A stretch of 64,000 nt of DNA from HR10 sp964615335 (lineage in GTDB: Bacteria > Acidobacteriota > Blastocatellia > HR10). The notes under the pieces are model-generated. The model searched no databases and was not told where the DNA came from. It saw only the letters and a program-made list of their open reading frames with translations. Where the stretch lies: the NCBI GenBank assembly GCA_964615335.1, contig CAZTMT010000001.1, positions 310,001 to 374,000 of the forward strand, read 5' to 3'. Shown piece by piece: positions 8,487-16,164 of the stretch; position 1 is the stretch's first letter; every line of letters begins with the position of its first letter. Made by a program: the position numbers and the translations under genes.

Positions 8487-10992
8487 CGAAGACCTCCCAC
8501 ACGACCTCCCCGGGGAGCGATCGGAAGTCTCGTGCGCACCCCTTCGAACCCGCGGCGATTCCTATCGCTTCCAGCAACGTGGGGACAAACGAGAGGCTCT
8601 CATACGGGCGCTCGACGATGTAGCCGCGTTTGAGACCCGTTTGACGCCCTCCCCACATCATCCACGTCGCATGCGCTGCCATGCGGTAAAAGCTCCCGTG
8701 ATTCCCCCCGGGGTTGAAATCGCGAATGTTGAAGTTCCAATAGGCGTTCGCATGCAGGAGAAGATCGGGTTCGACATGGCGACGCCGCCGGGTGAAGAAG
8801 CGACTGAGGAGCGCCTCTTCGGGCGAATCCCCATTTCGGTTGATGCCGTCGCGCGAGAGTGCTCTCGTCTTGTCGGCAGCGCCGGCCTCTTCCCAAGAGA
8901 CGATGTGGGGAGGAACTGCGCGCGGGCGCTTCCCGAAAAGTTCGTACAGCCCGATGATCGCGATGGCGTATTGGGTCCGATGCGTCGCCTCGATCCACTC
9001 TCGCTCGGAGTGAAAGTCCTCGAGCCAAGCGCGCCGATCGCCCGGCACGCGCAGATCGGCATCTTCCCACAGCCGCAAGGGGTGATTCGGTCGGAACTCT
9101 CTCCGCTCGAATGTGATCTCGCCCTCCGGGGATTGGCTCAGGCGCGCGATCGGCACATAGCGCAGGAGCACGCGATCGTCCTCGCGAGAGAGGGACTTGG
9201 CGACAAGAAGAGCCTGATGCTCCTCGCCTCCGTAGAGCCAAACGACATCCTCCCCCGTATCCAGGGGCGTCCCCTGCAAAGCCGAGCGAATCTCCTCGTA
9301 CGGGATGCGGAGGGCGATGAAATCCACGGGGTAGGGTGACACCTCCGGCTGCACGTTGTTGAGCGCGCGGTGTTCTTTCAAGAGCCGCAGGTAGTTGATG
9401 CGGCGAAACGTCGCCTCCTCATCCAAACGTCCGTCCGCGCGAAGGTGAATCGTCCCGTCCTTCAGCCCCACGACATAATTCTGCAGTTGATAGACCGAAT
9501 TGCGCGGGCCGAACACCCGGGGCCGGATGAGGTCTTCGATCCGCACGGCGCGCGGATCGAACGTCTCCTCCCTCAGGAAGAGAAGGCGGGAGAGCGTGCC
9601 GAGATATTCTTCATACTCGGCGTAATACTCGGCCAGGTTTCTCTCCCACACCTCCAGCTCTTTTCGCATCTGCTCGCGCTCTCCGGAAAGAGACGTCCGA
9701 GCCGCGCGCAGACGCTCGAGCCATCGCTGCAAGGCCCACAGTTCTTCGCGCAGCTCCGCGCGCTCGCGCTCCCAGCGGGCGCGGTTTCGCTCGAGGACCT
9801 CGAAGAAGAAGGCGCGCAGAGCGCGGGCCACGCGCTCCGCATGAGGCCGCTTCATCTGCTGCAAGAGAAGATGCAGGAGGTTCAGATCGGAATTCCGGAA
9901 GTGAAGCATCGCGCGTTCGTTTCCGTCGTAATCAATGAAGAGCGTCGGATAGTGCGTCTGTCCCTTCAGGTAGAACGACTCGCGGCTCTCGTTGACGAAT
10001 CCGCGCGCGAGGAAATTCACGCTGCGGAATTGAAAGTCGTGAAGATTCGCCCTCTTGGTCAGAATATGGTGTCCCCCCCACGGAGCGCGCGTGAAGTAGT
10101 TCACGAGATTGAAGCCCTGGCTGTAGACGTCGGGGCGCGTCGTGAATCCATGATCGGAGACGAGAACGAGCACCGTCTCCTCGGAGCGCGGTCCTTCGCG
10201 AATGGCTGTGTAGATGCGTCCGACGGTGCGGTCCACTCTCTGCAGGAGCTGTCGAATCATCTCCTCGTCGTTATTAGTGTGCACGAAATGATCGAAAAGC
10301 GAGTAGAAGGCGCTCAGGTAGAGGAAGCGAGGATCCTTCATGTTCGCGAGCAGATGCTCTTCGTTGGCCATGTCGAAGGTCTCGTGAGAATCGGGTCCCC
10401 CGAGAAGGCGGGCCAGCGATTCTTCCGCCGAGCGGAGAGGGAATCGCGCCCGGAGCACGCGAGCCAGTGTGGTCCAGCTCGTCCCGCGCCGAATCAGCTC
10501 CAGCCCGATCCGTTTCTCGTCCGGCTCATAGAGATCTTCCATCAGGGGAGCGCCTCGCTCATCGAGGACTTCCACGGCGCGGGCGTGCAGGCGTCGTCCG
10601 CGCAGCAGCTCGTATTGGATCAGGACGTTGTTCAGGTAATCCTCCAGACGTCCGGTCGCGCGATCCAGCTCCACATTCGAGATGAGGGGATGCGGACGGC
10701 CCGTCGTGAGCATTGCCCAGGAAGGGCCCGAGAGCGATTGCCCCCGGACGTAGAAGTTCTCAAAGACGATGCCCTCCTCGTAAAAGACACGGCGAATCCA
10801 GGGCAAGAAGCTTTTGCCTGTGTGCGGATCCGTCTTGTGGACATACTGTCGGATGAGGTCCGGCGAGAGACCGTCAAATCTCAACAGGATGATGCGCCGC
10901 GGAGGACGCGCGCCGGCCTTCATCGGCCAGCCGAGCACCCCCACGATCCCGAGCAGAAGGATCACGCTGACGACTCGCCGCAGGCGCATCAT
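8464..10992 (-). CDS. exported alkaline-phosphatase-superfamily protein
   Basis: The 842-aa product has an N-terminal signal peptide (VVSVILLLGIVGVLGWPMKAGA) and then the core of the type I phosphodiesterase/sulfatase superfamily: ILLRFDGLSPDLIRQY (metal Asp), SGPSWAMLTTGRPHP (nucleophile Ser/Thr zone), VLVSDHGFTTRP (metal Asp-His) and, near the C-terminus, NPGGNHGSFYRMAAHATW. An Arg/Glu-rich coiled-coil insert lies around residues 400-480. It probably hydrolyses phosphate or sulfate esters in the periplasm; the substrate is unknown. The start is taken as the ATG-ATG pair at 10992-10987, 16 nt after the upstream gene's stop. Confidence 0.75.
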   Translation of the reverse strand: MMRLRRVVSVILLLGIVGVLGWPMKAGARPPRRIILLRFDGLSPDLIRQYVHKTDPHTGKSFLPWIRRVFYEEGIVFENFYVRGQSLSGPSWAMLTTGRPHPLISNVELDRATGRLEDYLNNVLIQYELLRGRRLHARAVEVLDERGAPLMEDLYEPDEKRIGLELIRRGTSWTTLARVLRARFPLRSAEESLARLLGGPDSHETFDMANEEHLLANMKDPRFLYLSAFYSLFDHFVHTNNDEEMIRQLLQRVDRTVGRIYTAIREGPRSEETVLVLVSDHGFTTRPDVYSQGFNLVNYFTRAPWGGHHILTKRANLHDFQFRSVNFLARGFVNESRESFYLKGQTHYPTLFIDYDGNERAMLHFRNSDLNLLHLLLQQMKRPHAERVARALRAFFFEVLERNRARWERERAELREELWALQRWLERLRAARTSLSGEREQMRKELEVWERNLAEYYAEYEEYLGTLSRLLFLREETFDPRAVRIEDLIRPRVFGPRNSVYQLQNYVVGLKDGTIHLRADGRLDEEATFRRINYLRLLKEHRALNNVQPEVSPYPVDFIALRIPYEEIRSALQGTPLDTGEDVVWLYGGEEHQALLVAKSLSREDDRVLLRYVPIARLSQSPEGEITFERREFRPNHPLRLWEDADLRVPGDRRAWLEDFHSEREWIEATHRTQYAIAIIGLYELFGKRPRAVPPHIVSWEEAGAADKTRALSRDGINRNGDSPEEALLSRFFTRRRRHVEPDLLLHANAYWNFNIRDFNPGGNHGSFYRMAAHATWMMWGGRQTGLKRGYIVERPYESLSFVPTLLEAIGIAAGSKGCARDFRSLPGEVVWEVFDEKSLAR

Positions 10993-11008
10993 AGAATATA
11001 GAATGCCC

Positions 11009-13051
11009 TCATTGGGGATCTCTCGGTGGGGAGGGGGGCTCACTCCCCTGGGATTCTCCGCGCGCTCGTCCCGCAGAGCGCGCCATCGGATGGGCCGAGG
11101 GGAGACCTTCCCGCCACGGACGCTCGCGGGAGAGAGCCTCTCGAAGGTGGGGGCTCGTTTGGGGATCTCGCTCGAGAGCGAGCAGCGCGCGCTGCGCCTT
11201 CGGGCTCCCGATCTCGGCGAGCGTGCGCACGCATTGCCATTGGAATTCCGGATCGCTTGAGCGGAAGAGAGCCTCCTTGAGGAGATCCACCAGATCCGAT
11301 CCGGCCAGATGGGCGTGCGCGCGGATGAATTCCAGAGACGCGCGCAGTGGGGAGAGATCGCGCTCTTCATCCAGACGGATGGAGTCCCGCAAGGCCGCCT
11401 CCAGTCGCGCCCGGTGAAACGCCATCCGTCGCACCAGATCATAGCGGGCGCGCAGCTCCAGCGTCAGCTCCTCCTGGTGCGTATAGAGCCCGGCCGTCAG
11501 AATGTGCGCCAGCGCGAGGAACACGCGTGCCGCCGGTCCGTGATTCAACTTCCGATATTCTCGCTGGCGATCCCGCTCCACGCGGCGGGCCAGAGTCGGC
11601 TCCTGCGTGGCCGCGCGCACGAGCGCCTCATGCTGCCGTGCGGCGATCGCCGGTTGATATCGGAAAGAATTCTCCAGAGCAGAAGCGCGCGCCTTCTCAG
11701 CTTTTCGGGCCAGAAAACTCTTCAGGTGAGGATCCAGTTGATCGTCTGTCAGAAGCAGCGCGCCCAATTCCGCCTGCGCCTTCAAACGGCTCGGCTGATT
11801 GACGTCTATCCCCTTTTTCCGCGTCACGTAGTTCAGAAGCGAGCGCGTCAGAAGATATCCCAGGTCCCGATAGGGGGAGAGATTGAGCGCGTATCGCGCC
11901 GAATCCGCGATCGCCCGGCCCGAAACCTCGCGCGCTTTCGCGTTGAGCGTGTTTCGGAAATCGGCCAGCAGAATGGGGATCTTCGGAAAATCCAGCCCGT
12001 AAAGGGCCAGAGGGATCAACTCCACGGGGCGCGCCTCCGGCTGATCTGGCGTCACGCGCCGATTCTCCTGATCCAGATAGATCGTCTTCGTGTATCCCGA
12101 CCACCGGAGCAGCCGCTCATCTCCCCACGGACTTTTGATGTTGAGGAAACGCTTGTTGAAAGCGCGCCGTCCGGCATGTTCTCGAAGAGATTCCCGCGAG
12201 ACCCACAGCAGCGCATGCGAGGGTGGTTCTCCTGGAGGACCCAGGGGCTCGAAGAAAAGGCCTTCTTCTTCGGCGCGCTGCCGCAGAAGATCCCAGTTCG
12301 TCGCCCGCCGCTCGCGACTCTTGTGCAGCTCGCGGGCGGCCAACTCCGAGAGCGTCAGATCCCCCAGGAAAGCGCTCAGGAGGCTCTGCTGGGACAGATA
12401 CGATGTGATCCGCGCGATCTCATCCGGCATGAGCAGCGAATTCTCGCTCTTGCGATAGAGGGAGAGAATGGCGAGGGCCTTGGCGAGTTGCGCCTCCCGA
12501 TACTCGTCCATATTCCGTCGCAGAGCTCGCGGGAAAGCGCGAAAAGCCCAGCCCTTGGAGTCCAGCACAGCATTTTGAAGAACGAGATGCGAGGTCTTTT
12601 CCCACAGAGGGTGCTTCGGACGGGCGAGATCCAGAGCCACGGGCGGCGGACCCTCGGCGCTCCGGCGCGTCATCACCGAGTGATAGAGGAAGGGGATCGC
12701 CGCCACGATCTTCTGTGTGAGCGTCGGCGGGGCATAGGTGTAAATCCACACGTAACGGAGAAGATCGTTCTCGCGCTCCTCATCCCCGAGCGTATCGCGC
12801 AAAATCGAGAGGATCGGAATCGGAGCGGGATGATCCGCCGGCTGACTGTAAATCGTGATCAGTTCGGCCCCATAGTCGAGCGAGAGGCGCGTCGCGGTGA
12901 TCCGCGGTCTCTGAGAAGCCGAACGCTCGGGACGCCCCGAGAGGTCCTCAGTCTCTTCTTGAGGGGGACGAGCCGATACGCCGGAAGCCAGAGTGAGAAC
13001 CAGGAGAAAAGACCATCCGGTGAGTCTCCTGCGCACCGCGTGTCGTTTCAT
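11009..13051 (-). CDS. exported hypothetical protein with alpha-helical repeat C-terminus
   Basis: The 680-aa protein begins with a signal peptide (RLTGWSFLLVLTLASGVSA). The middle contains an RITATRLSLDYGAELITIYSQ segment and several helical regions. The last 120 residues look like HEAT-type repeats (SLEFIRAHAHLAGSDLVDLL; VRTLAEIGSPKAQRALLAL). No catalytic motif is visible and I do not recognise the family. It leads a gene row with the exported phosphatase and the permease, so the three may work together at the envelope. The ATG at 13051 has a near-perfect GGAGGTGAT ribosome binding site and a clear promoter at 13084-13113. Confidence 0.75.
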   Translation of the reverse strand: MKRHAVRRRLTGWSFLLVLTLASGVSARPPQEETEDLSGRPERSASQRPRITATRLSLDYGAELITIYSQPADHPAPIPILSILRDTLGDEERENDLLRYVWIYTYAPPTLTQKIVAAIPFLYHSVMTRRSAEGPPPVALDLARPKHPLWEKTSHLVLQNAVLDSKGWAFRAFPRALRRNMDEYREAQLAKALAILSLYRKSENSLLMPDEIARITSYLSQQSLLSAFLGDLTLSELAARELHKSRERRATNWDLLRQRAEEEGLFFEPLGPPGEPPSHALLWVSRESLREHAGRRAFNKRFLNIKSPWGDERLLRWSGYTKTIYLDQENRRVTPDQPEARPVELIPLALYGLDFPKIPILLADFRNTLNAKAREVSGRAIADSARYALNLSPYRDLGYLLTRSLLNYVTRKKGIDVNQPSRLKAQAELGALLLTDDQLDPHLKSFLARKAEKARASALENSFRYQPAIAARQHEALVRAATQEPTLARRVERDRQREYRKLNHGPAARVFLALAHILTAGLYTHQEELTLELRARYDLVRRMAFHRARLEAALRDSIRLDEERDLSPLRASLEFIRAHAHLAGSDLVDLLKEALFRSSDPEFQWQCVRTLAEIGSPKAQRALLALERDPQTSPHLREALSRERPWREGLPSAHPMARSAGRARGESQGSEPPSPPRDPQ

Positions 13052-13083
13052 CCCAAATCACCTCCACCAGTACGAGGGTATTC

Positions 13084-13113
13084 ATTGTAGTTACGTGAAG
13101 AAGCGCACGTCAA
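13084..13113 (-). promoter_or_regulatory. promoter with overlapping dyad operator
   Basis: Minus-strand TTGACG (13113-13108), 18 nt, TACAAT (13089-13084). The -35 sits inside the 11-bp palindrome CGTCAATGACG (13108-13118). It is flanked by an 8-bp inverted repeat, AAGAAGCG (13098-13105) and CGCTTCTT (13117-13124), so a repressor dimer could cover the promoter. Confidence 0.55.
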
Positions 13114-13172
13114 TGACGCTTCTTGGGGACAGACGTCCCCGGGAGGTTTTTCGCTCGGGCGCGCCTCTGTGG

Positions 13173-13178
13173 TATAGT
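13173..13178 (+). promoter_or_regulatory. putative -10 element of the tRNA-Leu gene
   Basis: GGTATAGTAC gives a TATAGT -10 about 65 nt before the tRNA. The -35 region is not clear. A GGGGAC-AGAC-GTCCCC hairpin lies just upstream at 13126-13141. Confidence 0.3.
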
Positions 13179-13242
13179 ACAAGCCGGCGTGTGAGCAGTC
13201 GTCTCTGGTACGGAAGGCTCACGCAGACCTTCATTCGGGACC

Positions 13243-13329
13243 GCCGGGGTGGCGGAAGGGGCAGACGCGAGGGACTTAAAATCCCTTGCCCGAAAGGGCG
13301 TGCGGGTTCGAGTCCCGCCCCCGGCACCA
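13243..13329 (+). tRNA. tRNA-Leu (anticodon UAA)
   Basis: The 87-nt sequence folds as a class II tRNA. The acceptor stem GCCGGGG pairs with CCCCGGC. The D-arm contains GGGGCAGACGC, and the anticodon stem AGGGA/TCCCT encloses CTTAAAA with anticodon TAA. A long variable arm TGCCCGAAAGGGCG and a T-arm GCGGG-TTCGAGT-CCCGC follow. The discriminator is A and the CCA end is encoded (13327-13329). UAA reads UUA/UUG leucine codons. Confidence 0.95.
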
Positions 13330-13355
13330 CATCTTCTGAACTGCGGCCGAACGCT

Positions 13356-13736
13356 TTGACCTTGACTCACATTGCTGAGCCCGAACGGGCCACTAAGGCG
13401 CTCCTCTCGTCCTATCGCGCCGCCGGTGCGGACTACGTGAACTTCCATTGGTACATCGCCGATCCTCAGGCGTTAGAAGAGGCTGTAGTGTACCTACGAG
13501 CGCAGACGGGCCTGCCGGTGATCACCAATGAGATAGGCCAGTGGACCGACGATCCCGAGCAGACCACTGCAGTCATGGGCACGATCGTGCAGTTGGGCCT
13601 GCCCTTGGCCGTGTGGTTCGGCCTGGATGGGCCGAAAGCGCGGGGATTGGTCAACTTGGATGGCAGTCTGCGGCCCACCGGCCAGGCGTTCCAGCGTTTT
13701 CTCGAGTCTCCCTTCGGGGATGTCCATTGCCGCTGA
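13356..13736 (+). pseudogene. C-terminal remnant of a TIM-barrel glycoside hydrolase
   Basis: The frame directly after the tRNA reads ADYVNFHWYIAD, then TGLPVITNEIGQWTDD, then GLPLAVWFGLDGPK and RPTGQAFQRFL. This matches the last strands (about beta-6 to beta-8) of a GH5/GH39-like (beta/alpha)8 hydrolase, with the Glu of TNEIGQ as the likely nucleophile. The first five strands and the acid/base residue are missing. No good start exists; the only candidate is a TTG at 13356 without a ribosome binding site. The similarity begins almost at the tRNA 3' end. This looks like a gene truncated by an old integration or deletion at the tRNA. Confidence 0.6.
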
Positions 13737-13968
13737 TGGCCCAACGAGCAAATGGGCGTGACGGCGCTCAGGCGAGGAGGCCACTCCCTGCGACAGGTTG
13801 GGTGAGCTGATGCGCTTCCGATAACTGCGCTGCAGATCCTGCACAGGTTGGGCAGCTCGGATTCCTCGCTCTGTGCGCAGAGAGGCTTCCACCTCTCCCC
13901 CCACGCTCCTATTGCCGAAGACTATTCTGCTCAGGATCGCTCCGCGATAAGCGTGGCGAATCCTCCGC

Positions 13969-13997
13969 TTGTCAGCCGAAGGGGCATTCGCTATGAT
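13969..13997 (+). promoter_or_regulatory. promoter of the plsY operon
   Basis: TTGTCA (13969-13974), 17 nt, TATGAT (13992-13997). It would start transcription about 20 nt before the plsY ATG at 14024, which has a GGGGGGAAG ribosome binding site. The 230 bp upstream of it (13737-13968) contain nothing I can identify. Confidence 0.6.
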
Positions 13998-14023
13998 TTC
14001 CCTTTCGCGAAAGGGGGGAAGCG

Positions 14024-14686
14024 ATGCTCGTGCGTTCTCTGCTCGGGATGATTGGCGCCTATCTGCTCGGCTCGATTCCCTTCGGGTACTTGCTGGTCAA
14101 GTACGTCTTCACGGATCGCGTGGATGTGCGCACCATCGGGAGTCGGAGCATTGGAGCGACCAATGTGAGTCGGATCGCGGGGGCGAAAGGAGGCATTCTC
14201 ACGGGGATTTTGGATGTGGGGAAGGGCATGGCGGCGGTTCTCTTCGCGGGCAAGCTCACGGCGAATGATCCGTGGTGGATGGGCTGGGCAGTGGCCTGTG
14301 CCGTTGCCGGACACATCTTCCCGGCGTGGATTGGATTTCGCGGGGGGAAAGGGGTCGCCACCGGGGCGGGGGGGTATCTGCTTCTGTCGCCGCTGGCGGT
14401 TCTCTCGGGGCTTGTGCTCTGGGCGGTGATCGTGTGGGCGAAGCGCTATGTCTCGCTGGGCTCCATCTTCGCGACCGCTTCGATCCCCTTCTGGATCTGG
14501 TTCTGGGAGGGGCACATCGGGCGCTCTCCGGGACGGGAGATCGAGCCTCTGGTGGTGACCGCAGCGGTGACGGCCGGATTGATCATCTTTCGACATCGGG
14601 AGAATATTCGGCGCCTCTTGGCCGGGACCGAGCGCAAGCTGGGAGTCGCGGGGCCTCCGGTGCAAGGTCCCCGGAAAGCGTCATGA
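14024..14686 (+). CDS. plsY: glycerol-3-phosphate acyltransferase PlsY
   Basis: The 220-aa integral membrane protein carries all PlsY motifs: LLGSIPFGYLLVK, SRSIGATNVSR (the phosphate-binding loop, usually GSGNxGATN), and GHIFPAWIGFRGGKGVATGAG. It transfers acyl groups from acyl-phosphate to sn-glycerol 3-phosphate, the first step of phospholipid synthesis. The stop overlaps the gpsA start as ATGA, so the enzyme that makes glycerol 3-phosphate is translationally coupled to the one that uses it. Confidence 0.95.
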   Translation: MLVRSLLGMIGAYLLGSIPFGYLLVKYVFTDRVDVRTIGSRSIGATNVSRIAGAKGGILTGILDVGKGMAAVLFAGKLTANDPWWMGWAVACAVAGHIFPAWIGFRGGKGVATGAGGYLLLSPLAVLSGLVLWAVIVWAKRYVSLGSIFATASIPFWIWFWEGHIGRSPGREIEPLVVTAAVTAGLIIFRHRENIRRLLAGTERKLGVAGPPVQGPRKAS

Positions 14687-15696
14687 GTGAAGAGAAGCGG
14701 CGCATGGCGATCATCGGCGCCGGCAGTTGGGGGACGGCGCTGGCGATCCTCGCCGGGCGGCAGGGGCATGAGGTCCGGCTCTGGAGTCATGAGCCCGATG
14801 TCGCACAGGCCTTGAGCGCGCGTCGGGAGAATCCCTTCTATCTGCCGGGATTCTCGATCCCGCCGAACGTGCGCGTGACGACGTCGCTTGAAGAGGCATT
14901 GGCAGATGCGGACGTCGTCATTGCCGCCATCCCCTCTCATGTCTGCCGACCGATGTACGAGCGCATGCGCCCCTTTCTGCATCCCCGCATGATCTTCGTC
15001 AGCGCGACCAAAGGGATCGAAGTGGAGACGCAGATGCGCATGTCCGAGGTGCTGCGCGATGTCTTGCGCCCGTATTTCGAGCCGCGCTTTGTCGCACTCT
15101 CGGGCCCGAGCTTCGCCGAGGAGGTCGCGCGGGGCGATCCGACAGCCGTCGTCGCCGCTTCCTATCCGCTCGAGTACGGCGAGTACGTTCAGCAGTTGCT
15201 CTCCGGCCCCTCTTTTCGAATCTACACGAGTCCGGATGTCGTTGGGGTGGAGATCGGCGGCGCGGTGAAGAACGTCATTGCCATCGGGGCCGGTGTGGTG
15301 GTGGGGTTGGGCTGGGGAGCCAACAGCGTGGCGGCTCTCATCACGCGCGGGTTAGCCGAGATGACGCGGCTGGTCGTGGCGCTCGGGGGGCGGGCGGAGA
15401 CGATGGCCGGATTGGCTGGTGTTGGGGATCTCGTGCTCACCTGCACGGGGCGGCTCTCGCGCAATCGGCAGGTCGGTATCCAGTTGGGAAAGGGACGAAA
15501 GCTCGAGGAGATTCTGGCCGGCATGCGCCAGGTGGCCGAAGGGATCAGAACGACGCGCGCCGTGTATCGGCTCGGACAGCGCTTGGGCGTGGAGATGCCG
15601 ATCACCGCCGGCGTGCACGCCCTGCTCTACGAAGGATGCGATCCGCGCGAGGTCGCGGCCGCCCTGATGGAACGACCGCTCAAGCGGGAGGTGTGA
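14683..15696 (+). CDS. gpsA: glycerol-3-phosphate dehydrogenase [NAD(P)+]
   Basis: The 337-aa protein begins MSEEKRRMAIIGAGSWGTALA with the Rossmann GxGxWG motif. It continues with FVSATKGIE, ALSGPSFAEEVARG, the catalytic-lysine region GGAVKNVIAIGAGV, and GLAGVGDLVLTCTGRLSRNR. It reduces dihydroxyacetone phosphate to sn-glycerol 3-phosphate for PlsY. The ATG at 14683 overlaps the plsY stop. Length is normal for the family. Confidence 0.95.
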   Translation: MSEEKRRMAIIGAGSWGTALAILAGRQGHEVRLWSHEPDVAQALSARRENPFYLPGFSIPPNVRVTTSLEEALADADVVIAAIPSHVCRPMYERMRPFLHPRMIFVSATKGIEVETQMRMSEVLRDVLRPYFEPRFVALSGPSFAEEVARGDPTAVVAASYPLEYGEYVQQLLSGPSFRIYTSPDVVGVEIGGAVKNVIAIGAGVVVGLGWGANSVAALITRGLAEMTRLVVALGGRAETMAGLAGVGDLVLTCTGRLSRNRQVGIQLGKGRKLEEILAGMRQVAEGIRTTRAVYRLGQRLGVEMPITAGVHALLYEGCDPREVAAALMERPLKREV

Positions 15697-15704
15697 GCCG
15701 AACG

Positions 15705-16163
15705 ATGGCGGCCGAGAAGGTCATCGCGACCAACCGGCAAGCGTATCACAACTACGATCTGCTGGAGACGTACGAATGTGGCATCGTGCTCACGGGAACC
15801 GAAGTGAAGTCCGTTCGCGAGGGGAGAATCAGCCTGAAGGAGGCCTATGCTATAATTCGGAATGGCGAAGCATGGCTGGTCAACGCGCACATCAGTCCCT
15901 ATCCGCACGCGGGACGATTCAGCCACGATCCAACGCGCACACGGAAGTTGCTTCTGCACAAATCGGAGATCCTGCGGCTGATGGGGAAGGTGCGGGAGAA
16001 AGGGCTCACGCTCGTTCCGACCCGCTGCTATCTCAAGGACGGATGGGTGAAGGTGGAGATCGCTCTGGCGCGCGGGCGAAAGCTTCACGATAAGAGAGAG
16101 GCGGCGCGCCGAAAGGCCATCGAGCGGGAGACGCAGGCCATCTTGAAGGAACAGGGGGGGTGA
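15705..16163 (+). CDS. smpB: SsrA-binding protein SmpB
   Basis: The 152-aa protein matches SmpB end to end: NRQAYHNYDLLETYECGIVL, then GTEVKSVREGRISLKEAYA, and a basic C-terminal tail KLHDKREAARRKAIERE. It brings tmRNA to stalled ribosomes for trans-translation. The ATG at 15705 lies 8 nt after the gpsA stop, and pepA starts one base after its stop, so it sits inside the plsY-gpsA-smpB-pepA operon. tmRNA itself is not in the window. Confidence 0.95.
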   Translation: MAAEKVIATNRQAYHNYDLLETYECGIVLTGTEVKSVREGRISLKEAYAIIRNGEAWLVNAHISPYPHAGRFSHDPTRTRKLLLHKSEILRLMGKVREKGLTLVPTRCYLKDGWVKVEIALARGRKLHDKREAARRKAIERETQAILKEQGG

Positions 16164-16164
16164 T

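Noticed and set aside
5943..8633. Long plus-strand frame (896 codons) across coxG, mqnD and the permease
   Set aside because: It runs antisense to three recognisable genes, has no start signals and no motif. It is a composition shadow.
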